NCBI GenBank assembly: GCA_031761405.1
Contig: JASEVX010000033.1
Span: 1,605,918-1,669,917 of the forward strand
Source of the DNA: Serripes groenlandicus
Lineage: Eukaryota > Mollusca > Bivalvia > Cardiida > Cardiidae
DNA length: 64,000 nt
Direction: 5' to 3'
Under the pieces are notes generated by a model, which saw only the letters and a list, made by a program, of their open reading frames with translations, made no database searches and was not told the origin of the DNA. A program made the position numbers and the translations under genes. How positions within the stretch are numbered: position 1 is the stretch's first letter; every line of letters starts with the position of its first letter. Of this stretch, positions 1 through 10,858 are shown piece after piece.

Positions 1-111
1 CGCCTTCACAGCAGATGGCTTTAGAAAACATTGAGAAACAAGAGCACGGACCTACCACAATACATGCCTGCTAAGGGGCTTTATCTTAAGTGTATCTGAT
101 TCATTTTATAG

Positions 112-317
112 GGGTTTTACGCCATTTTCAACATTATTTCAGTTATATCACGGCGACAGTTCACTTATTCATGATCCCCGGGTAAACAAACCAGTACTAG
201 GAAAATGTGCCTTGCCAAAGAGCACTCCACCATGACCGTCGTGCCGCGACTGAGGTTTTAACCCGGGATGCCCAGTTTCAAATCCCCAACACTAACCACT
301 CGACCACGGCGGATTTC
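112..317 (-). repeat. tRNA-derived SINE copy (type 1)
   Basis: On the minus strand the element begins CCGCCGTGGTCGAGTGGTTA, which contains a good RNA polymerase III A box (TGGTCGAGTGG). A weak B-box-like stretch follows (GATTTGAAAC), then a body and a tail ending in GTTGAAAATGGCGTAAAACC. The same body (CCAGTACTGGTTTGTTTACCC, one base shorter here) recurs near 57300, 38350 and 26570. The head resembles tRNA-Ser/Leu, but the copy does not fold as a functional tRNA and has no CCA-ready acceptor stem. The tail matches the GTTAAAAACGGCNTTAAACC end of the second SINE type here, so the two types may share a 3-prime module. Confidence 0.55.
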
Positions 318-858
318 TAAGTGTATCTGAGGCAATCTGTCTAGAAATTCAACTTGGTGAATAATAAACCTCATTTGGAGTTCTCCATATATATATATAT
401 ATTTATTTATTTATATTCGTTTTGATTCAGTTGAAGCACTAAATTTCCGAGCAAGTCATTAATTTACAATATGGACTGTAATCAAAATATATCTGCAGAC
501 ATCATTGTAATTCATTCTATCTTACTACATAATACCTTTTTTTGAATGGCACAGCCAAATGTTTTTTCTCTCTCTTTTTTCTTTATTATTCCAGGGGTAG
601 GGGTTCTTTTTGTATTTGGGAATTCCATTTAAATGTATAAATTGGTTTAACCCTTTCCAGCTGGCAGACCCATGTTGACGCCTTTGCAGTGTATGACTTT
701 TGAAAACAAAACTTACACAGATAGAGAATGTTCATGTTTTTAAAGTTTTTAGATTTGTTGTATGTAGGAATGGGTTAAAATTTACAGTCCCAGTGTCAAC
801 CCATTATTGAAGACCAAGTAGATAGGACTATTAAATACAGTGAAAAGGGGAATATTGT
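318..858. other. AT-rich non-coding stretch, nothing recognised
   Basis: This interval holds a short (TA)n/(TTTA)n tract near 390-415, pyrimidine-rich runs and one decayed MITE half near 645-780. I see no exon with usable splice signals and no RNA gene. Confidence 0.5.
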
Positions 859-1067
859 TTAACCCTTTTCCTCATATAGACGCTTTCTGACGCCTCTGCA
901 GCAGACGGCTTTTTGAAAACATAGTGACAAAAGAAGAAATTGCACAAAACGTGCAATTTCTCCTTTTGCCACAATGTTTTCCATTTTTTGTCATGGATAA
1001 CCTATGTTTTGACAAAATAAGTTCAAAGTCGTCTGCTGCAGAATTGTCGTATGAGGGAAAGGGTTAA
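859..1067 (+). repeat. TTAA MITE, clean copy
   Basis: It is bounded by TTAA at both ends with TTAACCCTTTTCC / GGGAAAGGGTTAA inverted termini. Subterminal CTGCAGCAGACGGC is inverted near the right end. The central hairpin GAAATTGCAC-loop-GTGCAATTTC is perfect. Confidence 0.85.
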
Positions 1068-1325
1068 AGTTCCCACCATGCGTTTAACCCTTTAACACAA
1101 CTGTGGTTCATACCTTTCGTGTATATTTGATCAAACTGTAACTATGCTGTCTTCAAAGCAGAAGATGAGAAAACTGGTAAAGAATCAAACTTCAGCATGA
1201 ATCATACCGACATTCAGAAATTCCCCCATTGACATTGTATCCACCTTTCAGATGACCGAAAACCAAAAAATAGTGGGAACCGGTTAGTGTAAGTACAGAA
1301 CCTGCATGGTTTTTCTTTTAAATAC

Positions 1326-1399
1326 CTGTCTACCCACTCTGCCAAATTTTGTTTACATTGCTGTAAATCTTCCAAGTAATTTTTTTTTAACTCATCTTC
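1326..1399 (-). other. Possible short coding exon, unidentified
   Basis: On the minus strand, TGTTCAG followed by GAAGATGAG could be an acceptor, and GTAGACAG followed by GTATTT could be a donor. Between them lie 24 codons with a plausible hydrophilic, helix-forming composition (start EDELKKNYLEDL, end QNLAEWVD). The frame stays open for about 60 codons beyond the splice sites, and the segment is not one of the repeats seen elsewhere in the window. I do not recognise a family. Its start phase (0) is compatible with the end phase of the polycystin exon at 12140, but that agreement has a one-in-three chance of being accidental. Confidence 0.2.
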
Positions 1400-1479
1400 C
1401 TGAACACTTACTTCATCATATTACATAAAATATCACAATGACTATAGAAATAGACTGGAATGAGAAACAATTTATTTTT

Positions 1480-1545
1480 CTTATGACCTGACTGGGGATT
1501 GAACCCCTGACCACCCGACTACCTCATCATGGCAGGTATAATATA
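1480..1545 (-). repeat. tRNA-like SINE head remnant
   Basis: The minus strand carries CAGGGGTTCAATCCCCAG, a good B-box/T-arm-like hairpin, downstream of GGTAGTCGGGTGG. No complete cloverleaf is visible, so it is read as a SINE remnant and not a tRNA gene. Confidence 0.35.
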
Positions 1546-1556
1546 ATATGTCATAT

Positions 1557-1744
1557 CTCTTAGCACGCTAGCAGCAGGTTTTGTCAACCGTTGATGACAT
1601 TTTCAAACAGTTCGGATCCAGATCAGTCCCCACAAAACGTGGGGACTGATCTGAGATCCAAACTGTTTGTCACTCCGATTCAATTTCAGTAAACATTTGG
1701 GGAAAATAAATATAGTAGACGTAAATAATTTAGCATGCAAAGAG
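1557..1744 (+). repeat. Second 4-bp-TSD MITE family, copy 1 (TSD ATAT)
   Basis: The ends are CTCTTAGCACGC and GCATGCAAAGAG (inverted, imperfect). It is flanked by ATAT on both sides (1553-1556 and 1745-1748). The interior holds a perfect hairpin, AGATCAGTCCCCAC-loop-GTGGGGACTGATCT. A second copy lies 230 bp downstream. Confidence 0.7.
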
Positions 1745-1975
1745 ATATACATCTGAATTTAATATAAAATTCTTTTTATATAAATAACTTATAAAAAACA
1801 CTTCCCAGATGCAGATGATTTCAGCTGCTTCTAAAGACAATGCTAAAATTATTGTTAGAAAAGGAGAGATTTCTGATCATGAGCAATTTTCCTTTTTCCA
1901 GTATATTTTAACTTGATTTCGATTTGGTACATCAACTTCACAATATATAATAACTTTTTTCCTAAGATGTTTTAA

Positions 1976-2191
1976 CTCTTAGCACGCTAGCGGCGGGTTT
2001 TGTCAACCGTTGATGACATTTGCAAACAGTTTGGATCCAGATCAGTCCCCACAAAACGTGGGGACTGATCTGAGATCCAAACTGTTTTTCACTCCGATTC
2101 AATTTCAGTAAACATTTGGGGAAAATTAATATTTTTTCAAAATTTTGCAGACGACAATATAGCAGACGAAAATAATTTAGCATGCAAAGAG
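1976..2191 (+). repeat. Second 4-bp-TSD MITE family, copy 2 (TSD TTAA)
   Basis: It has the same ends and the same 14-bp-stem hairpin as copy 1, and is flanked by TTAA on both sides (1972-1975 and 2192-2195). It is about 28 bp longer, with extra sequence near the right end. The two target duplications (ATAT, TTAA) share only length and AT content. Confidence 0.7.
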
Positions 2192-2499
2192 TTAAAGGAA
2201 ATGACACTTAAAACTGCAGCAGAAACTTTGAAAACAAAGAAACCTTCAATGTATGAACAAATTATTATTTAACTATGATATTTTTCTCCTTTTGCCACAA
2301 TGTTATCAAAAGCTGTGTCGTACAGCATGATGGTTGATTGTTTGGTGTTTTATTCCGCTGTCAACAGTTTTTCAGTTATATCACAGCATTTCCTGGGTAA
2401 GTTACTAGAACTTACTGGTCCATTTATCCTGCCACCAGTCAGTCAGTCCTTATGCTTAAACCCCGCAACCCTGAGTGCCCCCATTAATTACTACCATTT

Positions 2500-2729
2500 T
2501 TAACCCTTTCCCTCATACAGACGCTTGCTGACGCCTCTGCAGCAGACAGCTTTTTGAAAACATTGTGACAAAAGAAGAAATTGCACAAAACGTGCAATTT
2601 CTCCTTTTGCCACAATGTTTTCCACTTTTTGTCATAGGTTATCCATTCAATTATGGAGATTTTCTATGTTTTGACAAAATACGTTCAAAGTCGTCTGCTG
2701 CAGAATTGTCGTATGAGGCAAAGGGTTAA
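2500..2729 (+). repeat. TTAA MITE, full-length copy
   Basis: TTAACCCTTTCCCTCATA starts the element, and the right end mirrors it apart from one changed base (GGCAAAGGGTTAA). The central hairpin is of the GCAC/GTGC type. At about 230 bp it serves as a reference length for the family. Confidence 0.9.
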
Positions 2730-2988
2730 AGTCTTGCATCTCCATGAAGGAAATGACTAAAGAGAATCTCAACAGAGCAGTATGAAAGGAAACGATTAAA
2801 TAGAGCGTAAGAGGAAAACAGTTCTCCATAAAGGAAATATGTTTTTATTACGTAAACATCATTCTTAGAATTTCCCCCCAATAAAAAAGCTAATTGAAAG
2901 AATGCATGTTGTGCAAAGGCATATGTTTAAAAATCCTCTAAGACAACAAGCACCGATCCTTTTCTTTGTACCCTTTAACTTTAGTATT

Positions 2989-3182
2989 TTAACCCTTTCC
3001 TTCATACAACAATTCTGCAGCAGACGATTTATTTGAATGGATAACCTATGACTAAAAGTGGAAAACATTGTGGCAAAAGGAGAAATTGCTTGTTTGAGCA
3101 ATTTCTTCTTTTGTAACTATGTTTTCAAAAAGCCGTCTGCTGCAGAGACGTCAGAAAGCGTCTATATGAGGGAAAGGGTTAA
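2989..3182 (-). repeat. TTAA MITE, internally deleted copy
   Basis: Both TTAA termini are intact, but the segment between the subterminal CTGCAGCAGACG and the GAATGGATAACC block is shortened. The right TTAA (3179-3182) directly starts a second, decayed MITE-like sequence. Confidence 0.8.
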
Positions 3183-3364
3183 CCCTATTCCCATTTACAG
3201 AAAACTTAAAAACATTGTTGAGAAAAGAAAAGTAGTTCACAATGACTAATTTCTCCTCTACCCAAAATGTTCATAAACATTTTCAAGATTTAGTGTTATA
3301 ACTTCCCTTCTGATTTTCAGAATATTTTAATGCCTTCTTCAGATGTTTGCAAAGCAGTCAACTC

Positions 3365-3907
3365 TTAACCCTTTCCATCATACAACAATTCTGCAGCAGA
3401 CGATTTTGAACATATTTTGTCAAAAATTAGCCGAGCCCCGGTAGCGACGTGAGCTGTCAATCCAGGGGTTGTGAGTTTGAATCCTGGTTGGCCAACTTTC
3501 TTTCCGACGATTGACAAAAGTCAATGTGACATGCGTCATTCGTCTTCCACCAATGGGCTAAGTCTATGTGGAAAAGCAGCCAGTTGCTTGGGAAGAATGT
3601 TGTGTGGAGTACTGGTGTGAGAAAACCAGGAAATGAATGCATAGGTGAACTGGCCGCCGTGATATAACTGAGAAATTGTTAAAGACGGCATTAAACCCCA
3701 ATCAATCAATCAATTGTCAAAAAATATAAAATCTCTTTAGTTGAATGGATAACGTAACTATGACTAAAAGTGGAAACCATTGTGGCAAATGGAGAAATTG
3801 CTTGTTTTGAGCAATTTCTTCTTTTGTCACTATGTTTTCAAAGAGCCGTCTACTGCAGAGGCGTCAGAAAGCGTCTATATGAGCGTCTATATGATTGAAA
3901 GGGTTAA
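3365..3907 (-). repeat. TTAA MITE split by a SINE
   Basis: The MITE runs from TTAACCCTTTCCATCATA to GAAAGGGTTAA. It is interrupted after TTTTGTCAAAAA by the SINE at 3427-3713 and resumes with TTGTCAAAAAATATAAAATC, so the MITE predates the SINE. Confidence 0.85.
3427..3713 (+). repeat. tRNA-derived SINE (type 2) with target duplication
   Basis: The head contains GTAGCGACGTGAGCTG (A-box region) and GTTGTGAGTTTGAATCC (B box). The body is conserved with the copies at 7423 and 27405, and the 3-prime end is an (AATC)n tail. A perfect 10-bp duplication, TTGTCAAAAA, flanks it (3417-3426 and 3714-3723), which is the hallmark of LINE-mediated insertion. Confidence 0.85.
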
Positions 3908-3954
3908 AATACTATATCTCATAACCACTAAAGGTACTCAATAAATATTCAGCC

Positions 3955-4152
3955 TTAAACCCTTTCCCACATATATCAAATATGCATTACTTAGAAAACA
4001 TGTAAACAAAATTATGAAAAATCTCTATAAAAGAAAGTTAAGTTAATATTGAACTGTCAAAAATTATGAACATTTTGCCTTTTGCCACACTGCTTTTAAA
4101 AGTTGTTTGCTACAGATGGGTCAAGAAGCATCTATATGAGGGAAAGGGTTAA
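3955..4152 (-). repeat. TTAA MITE, degenerate copy
   Basis: The left end TTAAACCCTTTCCC and right end GGGAAAGGGTTAA are recognisable. The interior is diverged and the central hairpin is lost. Confidence 0.7.
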
Positions 4153-4839
4153 AGAATGATATGTCTCATCAAGAATTTCTACGATATTAAACAACCTTGA
4201 AGCCTATGTGCAGCAGACAACATTTGGAAATATTGAAAAATTGCTCAACATTCATCTGAGACATTGCCTAGAAATATTTGTAAAATGCATTTTGCAATCA
4301 TTTAAAACCTTTTCCCACTTGCAGAAACATTGTGGCAAAAGGAGAAATTGCTTGTTATGAGCAATTTCTCCTTTTGCCAGTGCTTTCAAAAGCTGTCTGC
4401 TGCAGGGGCATCAAAAAGTGTCTATATAAGAAAGAGTTAAACAAATTATGTAGAAGGTTTTGTCTGAGGAACATTTCTACCAAATCAACTTCAAATCAGA
4501 CAATCACTTTCAAAGCAATTCTGCCGCATTATCTTGAAATCAGGCCAGCAGTTTTAGAATCAAAAGTATTCAACATTTTGTTATTTTTTACCTTTCCAGC
4601 AACAACCAGAAATCTAAAATAAAATTTATTAATTTAAATAATCTTAAAGGGAAACACCAAATGAACTCAATGGTTTAAGTTGCTTAAAGAGATTGATGAT
4701 GTTTATGCTTTGTCGACGCAGAATGATAACATTATAGCACACAGGTGAGCCAAAAAAATAACATAAAGTCCTTGTTAAAGTTGTCTCTTTGAGGAAACAT
4801 CACAAAGCTATGTATCAGGGAATGGGTTCTGCTACAAAA

Positions 4840-5063
4840 TGAGCCGTTCCATGAGAAAACCAACATTATCGACTCTGCGTATTGTATCTAGGCCAACTCA
4901 TTCCGTCTCAGGGGGATAGAGGTACAGAGTAATGATTCCTGAAACAGAAAATTCACAGGAGGCGAAAAGTGTCTGTCCTGGTTAGCCTGCCCGGCATGCT
5001 TAGGCTGATACAGGTCGTAACTTTATGCAGTCAACAATGTTGGTTTTCTCGTGGAACGACTCA
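4840..5063. repeat. TIR MITE (third family)
   Basis: TGAGCCGTTCCATGAGAAAA at the left is mirrored by TTTTCTCGTGGAACGACTCA at the right, giving an inverted repeat of about 28 bp with few mismatches. The ~170-bp interior shows no reading frame of interest. This resembles a repeat (TGAGCC...GAGAAAACCAAC) that I know from venerid clam genomes. Confidence 0.65.
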
Positions 5064-5297
5064 AATGTTGAAATATATAAACAGATGTAACTTTGAAGTA
5101 GTACAGACTTTCTATCCTATACTGATTATTGGATGTAATCCAGGACTGAAGACAAATCTGTTCCAATAGACCAGTATCATTCTGTTGAATTCGCATCAAA
5201 GAAGCACATGCAGTTAGTTCTAAGACACACATTTCATGATGTAAGACAAAATTCTCCAATTGGCATTTAGCTGCATCAAGGTCATTAGAGCAGCAAG

Positions 5298-6058
5298 ATT
5301 TTTAACCGTTTCCCACATACATTGCAGCAGACGACATTGAAAACATGGTGACAAAAACCTGAAAAATCTCAATAAACAAGGGCACCGCAAAGCGGATGCA
5401 TCACCTCGGTATTATATTTAAAATATGGCTAAAAATATGGCCAATGACCTGGATATTAATGTTATGTACCAGAAAACTAATCAAATTGTTATTAATGTTA
5501 TGTACCAGAGAACTAAGTGTAATTTATCCTTGTCTCCGCATTTGGCCTTTGCCAAATGACCCCGGCTTTGCCCATTTACAATCAATAGGCTTCTAAACCT
5601 TGCCATATACTAACTGTATGGCAAGTTTGGTTAAGATCGGCCTGACCCTATGACCTTGAAAATAAATAGGCTTCAAGACCTTGCCATATACTAACTGTAT
5701 ACCAAGTTTGATTAAGATCAGTCAAAGGATGTTCATTGTAGAGTGGTCACAAGGTTGTTATATGGGAAAATAGTCAAAGTCCTATTTTGACCTTGACCTT
5801 GAAAATAAATAGGCTTCTAGACCTTGCCAAATACTAACTGTATACCAAGTTTGGTTAAGATCGGTCAAAGGATGTTCAGTGTAGAGTGGTCACAAGGTTG
5901 TTACGGACGGACGCACAAACAAACAAACAGCCCCGTTACTATAATAATCCCCTCTCAAACTCTGTTTGACGAGGGGATAATTAAAGCTTAACTGTTAAAT
6001 AAAGTTGAAAACATTGTGGCCAAAGGAGAAATTGCTCTACAGGTGGGAAAGGATTAAT
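5298..6058 (-). repeat. TTAA MITE split by tandem-repeat element C
   Basis: The left part (TTTAACCGTTTCCCACATA, CAGCAGACGACATTGAAAAC) and right part (GTTGAAAACATTGTGGCC to GGAAAGGATTAA) form one MITE around the insertion at 5376-5980. Confidence 0.65.
5376..5980 (+). mobile_element. Tandem-repeat (HINE-like) element, family C
   Basis: It starts CAAGGGCACCGCAAAGCGG and ends in GACGAGGGGATAATT. The core contains about three imperfect ~140-180-bp monomers, each with AATAGGCTTC, CCTTGCCATATACTAACTG and GTTAAGATCGG. A GGACGGACGC tract precedes the 3-prime end. It encodes no protein. Confidence 0.6.
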
Positions 6059-6109
6059 TAAAGGGTCTATCTCCCAAACTACAAAAACTATCCTGCTTTG
6101 ACTTTCCAT

Positions 6110-6285
6110 TAACCTTTCCATGGCTGCCCTCCTTGGCGCTCAGAGTTGCGGGTTAGCATTACGACAGAGCGGCTGGTGTCAGGATAAAAGGACCAGTAGT
6201 ACTGGTTACTTACCCAGGAAATACTGTGATATAATTTTTTTTTTAAGGCGGCATAAAACACCAAACAACACCAACACAACCATCA
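6110..6285 (+). repeat. SINE-like fragment
   Basis: GACCAGTAGTACTGGTTACTTACCC and the tail AGGCGGCATAAAACACCAAA resemble the body and tail of the type-1 SINE. The tRNA-like head is not clear. Confidence 0.35.
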
Positions 6286-6660
6286 CCCTTTCCAAGGTAC
6301 AAAAAAAATCTGCAGCAAATGACTTTGAAAACATTAAGTCAAATTATGGACACTCTCTTTAAATGAAAGAACAATCATAGAATAAAGTGGAAAACAATTG
6401 TGACAAAAGTTGTCTGATTCAGAGAGCCATTTTTTGTGGAAAAAGGGTTAATCATAATGAAGCAAAACCATTGATTCTGTTTTAGTATTGTATTACCAAA
6501 ATACCATTTATCACATAAATAAGTCATTACTTTTACCAACACACTTATTATCACTTCAACAAACTATTCAAAGTTACAAATGTTAGCATATTTAGGTTTT
6601 ATGACGGACATCTTGAGAAAATACCTTCGACTTAAAATAAATGGTGAGATGGTTGTTTAT

Positions 6661-6889
6661 TTAACCCTTTCCATCATATAGACGCTTTCTGACACCTCTG
6701 CAGCAGACAGCTTTTTGAAAACATAGTGACAAAAGAAGAAATTGATCAAAACAAGCAATTTCTCCTTTTGACACAATGTTTTCCACTTTTCGTCATAGGT
6801 TATCCATTCAATTATAGAGATTTTCCATTTTTCGACAAAATTTGTTCAAAGTCGTCTGCTGAGAATTGTCGTATGAGGCAAAGGGTTAA
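6661..6889 (+). repeat. TTAA MITE, full-length copy
   Basis: The termini are intact. The central stem has one mismatch (GAAATTGATC / AAGCAATTTC) and the right subterminal CTGCTGCAG has lost one CA. Confidence 0.85.
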
Positions 6890-7365
6890 GTACTAACGAC
6901 ATAGAGTTTTGACATAAAAAAAAAAGGTCATGTCAAAATGAAAAACACAGCTCATTTGACTCTGGGTATCATAAGCATACAACTTGAAGAAAAGCTGGCC
7001 TCTCTTGAAAAAAAATATTGCTCAGTTATACAAGATTAACCCTTTCCCCTATGTTGATGACTGCATCAGACACCTATTGAAAACATTGGCGCAAAATGAG
7101 TAAATGCTCAAGATGATTAATTTCTCCTTTTGCCACCATGTTTTTAACTCTTTTAAATAATTAAACGCTCCCTTATAGAGAATTACATAATTTTGCCTCG
7201 ATGTTTTTGTCGTTGGGTGTTGTAGATTTGCAAACTCTCTATAAATTAAAGAAAAATTGTTGAATAAAGTTTCAAACATTGTTGTAACAGGAGAAATTGC
7301 TCATTATGTGCAATTTCTCATTTTGGCACAATGATTTTAAATATTGAAAGAACTGAAACGAGTTT

Positions 7366-7894
7366 TTATCCCATTCCCTAATATAGACGCTTTCTGACGC
7401 CTCTGCAGCAGACAGCTTTTTGATTGATTGATTGGGGTTTAACATCGTTTTTAACAATTTATCAGTTATATCACGGCGGCCAGTTCACCTACTCATGCAT
7501 TTCCTGGTTTTCTCACACCAGTACTCCACACAACAATCTTCCCAAGCAACTGACTGCTTTTCCACATAGACTTAGCCCATTAGTGGAAGACGAATGACGC
7601 ATGTCGCATTGACTTTTGTCAATCGTCGGAAAGAAAGTTGGCCGAGCCGGGATCCGAACTCACAACCCCTGGATTGACAGCCCCATCGCTACCGACTGAG
7701 CTACCAGGGCTGACAGCTTATTGAAAACAGTGACAAAAGAAGAGATTGCTCAAAACAAGCAATTTCTCCTTTTACCACAATGTTTTCCCCTTTTAGTCAT
7801 AGGTTATCCATTCAATTATAGAGATTTTCTATTTTTTGACAAAATATGTTCAAAGTCGTCTGCTGCAGAATTGTTGTATGAGGGAAAGGGTTAA
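7366..7894 (+). repeat. TTAA MITE split by a SINE
   Basis: The left end has decayed to TTATCCCATTCCC and the right end is intact (GAGGGAAAGGGTTAA). The SINE at 7423-7711 interrupts it inside the CAGACAGCTTTTTG block. Confidence 0.75.
7423..7711 (-). repeat. tRNA-derived SINE (type 2), minus strand
   Basis: It reads on the minus strand from CAGCCCTGGTAGCTCAGTCG (A box) through GTTGTGAGTTCGGATCCC (B box) to an (AATC)n tail. A 12-bp duplication flanks it with one mismatch: GACAGCTTTTTG at 7411-7422 and GACAGCTTATTG at 7712-7723. It is the best-preserved head of the three copies. Confidence 0.85.
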
Positions 7895-8405
7895 ATTCCC
7901 AATGAGCAATTTTACCTTTTGCTGCATTGTTTTCGAAAGTAGTCTTTTGCTGAAGCATCAGAATGTGTCTGTTGTATGTGGGAAAGGGTAAAATGTCATC
8001 CATATCAGTATGAAGTAAAGGGTTAATTGGAGAGGGGATGTTAATTGTCAAGTATTTGATTGGTTGCAGGTATTTACGTAAGCTATATATATAACCACAC
8101 AACCTCTGTATTACATCTGATTAAATCTACTAAATATACTTTTCCTAGAATTGCATTAATTATTGACTACAACCATCATTTACTGGAAAATGATTGCTTG
8201 TTCTTTTATCGACCAGACAAACTGAAATACAAGAGGGTCACAAGACCCTGCATTGCTCACCACAGTATAATGTCCTTTCAGAATAATATCATCAAAATTT
8301 ACAAGAAATAAAATTATTTTGATCAATTCAATTTAACCCTTTTCCCACATGGAATGAATCTGCAGATTTTTGATCGATAAAAAAATGGCTTGAACGCTTA
8401 GTCTG

Positions 8406-8613
8406 TAGCTGGGACTACTAATACGGAAGAGAAACGAGTGCAATAAGCGCCAATTTTTTACAAAACTGTTTGTGAATGTAAACCTCGATAAACGGGTAGA
8501 ATATAACCTTTTACAGGTAATGCTGAATATCGATCGATAAGAACGACAAGCATATTATTATATAGCGCTATATAGCTTATCGCACTCGTTTCTCTTCCCC
8601 GTATTAGTAGCCG
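8406..8613. repeat. TIR MITE (fourth family)
   Basis: CTACTAATACGGAAGAGAAA at the left is mirrored by the right end; the ~35-bp inverted repeats also contain ACGAGTGCAATAAGC. TAGTCTG occurs just outside both ends (8399-8405 and 8614-8620) and could be a 7-8-bp, hAT-like target duplication. The extreme bases do not align perfectly. Confidence 0.6.
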
Positions 8614-9174
8614 TAGTCTGAAGACAGTTCTCCCAAGGATCAGTAGTGTGTATTAAATTTACAAACAGAACAATACTTCAGACTAGAAGATTCTCAAAGT
8701 GCATCTAAGTCTCACAATGAAAATAGCCCTAACCCCAGCGTGGCAGCAATATTTCTTTTACTAATTTAGATGGCTTGAACATGCAAACTAAAATTGAGAA
8801 ATACTTAAGAAACATTTCTGCTCGTTTGTTTGTTTGTTGCAGCTGTCAGCATTTTTTCAGTTGATCAGTTATATATGAATAATTGCAGTTGGTTCAAATG
8901 CAATGTGAATCGCTCGATTTGATTGGTTGGTTTAAAAAGGATCATGTGACTAAAAGGAATTGCGTTTATTTTCTGACAAACGAAATTGATCACATGACCA
9001 GGTCACAATTTCATGTTATACTCTTATAACTAAACCAAAACATACATTAAACCATTTAGTAAATAACCAGTAGTTCTGGTACAAATTATTCTGACACCAA
9101 TTCATAAGTTGAAAAGCCATCACCGCAGCCCTGAGACCATTTCTGTGAAATTATTTTGTTATCAGATCAGTATT

Positions 9175-9402
9175 TTAACCCTTTTCCTTATATAAAGCTT
9201 TCTGACGCCTCTACAACAGACGACTTATGAAAACAGAAAGGCAAAAGAAGAGTTGCTCTTAATGAGCGATTTCTCCTTTTGCCACAATGTTTTCAAATAT
9301 AATTAATGATTAAACTTATATCTTTTGGAGATTTTTAACATTTTTGTCAAAATGTTTTAAAAGTCGTCTGCTGCAGAATTGTTGTGTGTGGGAAAGGGCT
9401 AA
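9175..9402 (+). repeat. TTAA MITE copy with decayed right end
   Basis: TTAACCCTTTTCC begins it and GGGAAAGGGCTAA ends it. Internal landmarks (CTACAACAGACGAC, CCTTTTGCCACAATGTTTTC, GTCGTCTGCTGCAG) are all present. Confidence 0.8.
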
Positions 9403-9647
9403 GACTGGACGATTACCGGCATTTAGAGGAAATTTGAATTGAACGGTCACTCAAGGACCTAATAATTGTGTATGATTATTTTAAAATCTTTAGGTAAGTG
9501 GTTACGGAGAGGACAACATCTTTTTAAGAGTTCTGTTCTGCATCAAAATAATTCTTTGAACACTTATGATACAAGCAACATTACTGTGAAGTTTTGTTGA
9601 AATCTGTCAAGTTATATAGGAAAAGGTACTGTTTAAACGAAAGAATT

Positions 9648-9692
9648 GAGGTTTAGATGAAGACTACAATTTGTAGTCTTCATCTAAACCTC
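9648..9692. other. Perfect 45-bp palindrome
   Basis: Two 22-bp arms (one reads GAGGTTTAGATGAAGACTAC plus AA) are exact reverse complements separated by a single T. No repeat family seen elsewhere in the window explains it. Confidence 0.8.
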
Positions 9693-10275
9693 GTAACAAT
9701 GATAAGTAGCATAAGGCAATCATGCCAAACAAATAAGGTTTATATAAAACCTTCATCCATGAATTTTTCCATAAAGGAAACATGGCGTTTTGAGTAATCT
9801 GCTGCAAATTTGTCAGTAAGAGAAAGAGGTAAAAGTGATTTACCTAATATGTCATGCCAAATAATTTTAAATAATTTAGTATTTAGTATCTATTTTTAGC
9901 TGCACTAGCAACAATTACAAAAAAAGTTTATTCTTTATTATCCCTTTCCCACAGGTAAACCCATTTTGATGCATCTGTGACAAACAACCTTTGAAAAATG
10001 CGACATAAGGAGAAATTTCTCGTTATGAGCAATATTTCCTCTTGCTACAATGTTTTATTTTTTTCCAGTAATTTTACTTTCATTTACATAGATTTTCCAA
10101 ACTTTCACTCAGATGTTTACATAGACCTCTGCTGGAGATTTGTGGGAAAGGGTTAAATAAATTCTTGGCTCAAAGATTATGAAACCACAGCATCACGCAA
10201 TTCTCATATTCCTTCTATCAATTCCTAGAAAACAAACATGTGCACACAATATATCATTGTTACAAGTTTTAATCT

Positions 10276-10488
10276 ATACCCCCACATAGACGCTTTCTGA
10301 TGCCTCTGCAGCTGACAACTTTTGGAAACATTTTGATAAAAGGAGAAAGTGCTCATGATGAGCTATTTTCCCCACAATTTTTTCAACTTATTCAATAATT
10401 GTTCTTTCAGTCACAGAGTTTCCTTATTTTTGACTAAATGTTTTCAAGGCCGTCTGCTGCAGATATGTTGTATGTGGGAAAGGGATAA
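10276..10488 (+). repeat. TTAA MITE, degenerate copy
   Basis: CCCCACATAGACGCTTTCTG begins it and GTATGTGGGAAAGGGATAA ends it. The internal CTGCAGCTGACAACTTTTGG and GCCGTCTGCTGCAG blocks are kept. The left TTAA is lost. Confidence 0.65.
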
Positions 10489-10514
10489 TTGTAACCATAA
10501 TACAAGCCTGTAAT

Positions 10515-10672
10515 TGAGACTAGAATGGAGTGCTCCGCGGAGCACGTGTGTCACCTGCACCTGCTCATTGAAAGTGTGACGAAAAAGTCTGACGGACAGA
10601 CAGTCAGACAGACAGATGCCGGACAAAAAAACAAGTAATCCTTAAGTGCCTACCATGCTACGCAAGGTGACA
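10515..10672 (+). repeat. Short HINE-like element remnant
   Basis: A near-palindrome GTGCTCCGCGGAGCAC is followed by GTGTCACCTGC. A GACGGACAGACAG tract and GCAAGGTGACAC lie at the other end, giving subterminal inverted repeats plus a GACGG-type tract. That is the same plan as the larger tandem-repeat elements. Confidence 0.4.
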
Positions 10673-10858
10673 CAAAAAGCCAACAATTTAAGAATGTTGT
10701 GGATCCATATTAACCTTTCCCACATAAATACGCCTTCTGATGCTTCTGCAGCAGACGGCTTTTTGAAAATATGGCGACAAAAGAAGAAATTTCTCAAACC
10801 GAGCAGTTTCTCCTTTTGTCACCATGTTTTCAACTCTATTCAATTATTGATCTTTCAT

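Noticed and set aside
3427..3520. tRNA gene at the SINE head
   Set aside because: A and B boxes are present but the acceptor stem is missing, the body continues as a repeated SINE, and a target duplication brackets the whole unit.
8060..8311. 83-codon plus-strand frame
   Set aside because: It contains an AAGAGGGTCACAAGACCCTG / TGCTCACC piece typical of a HINE-like head, and no gene signals.
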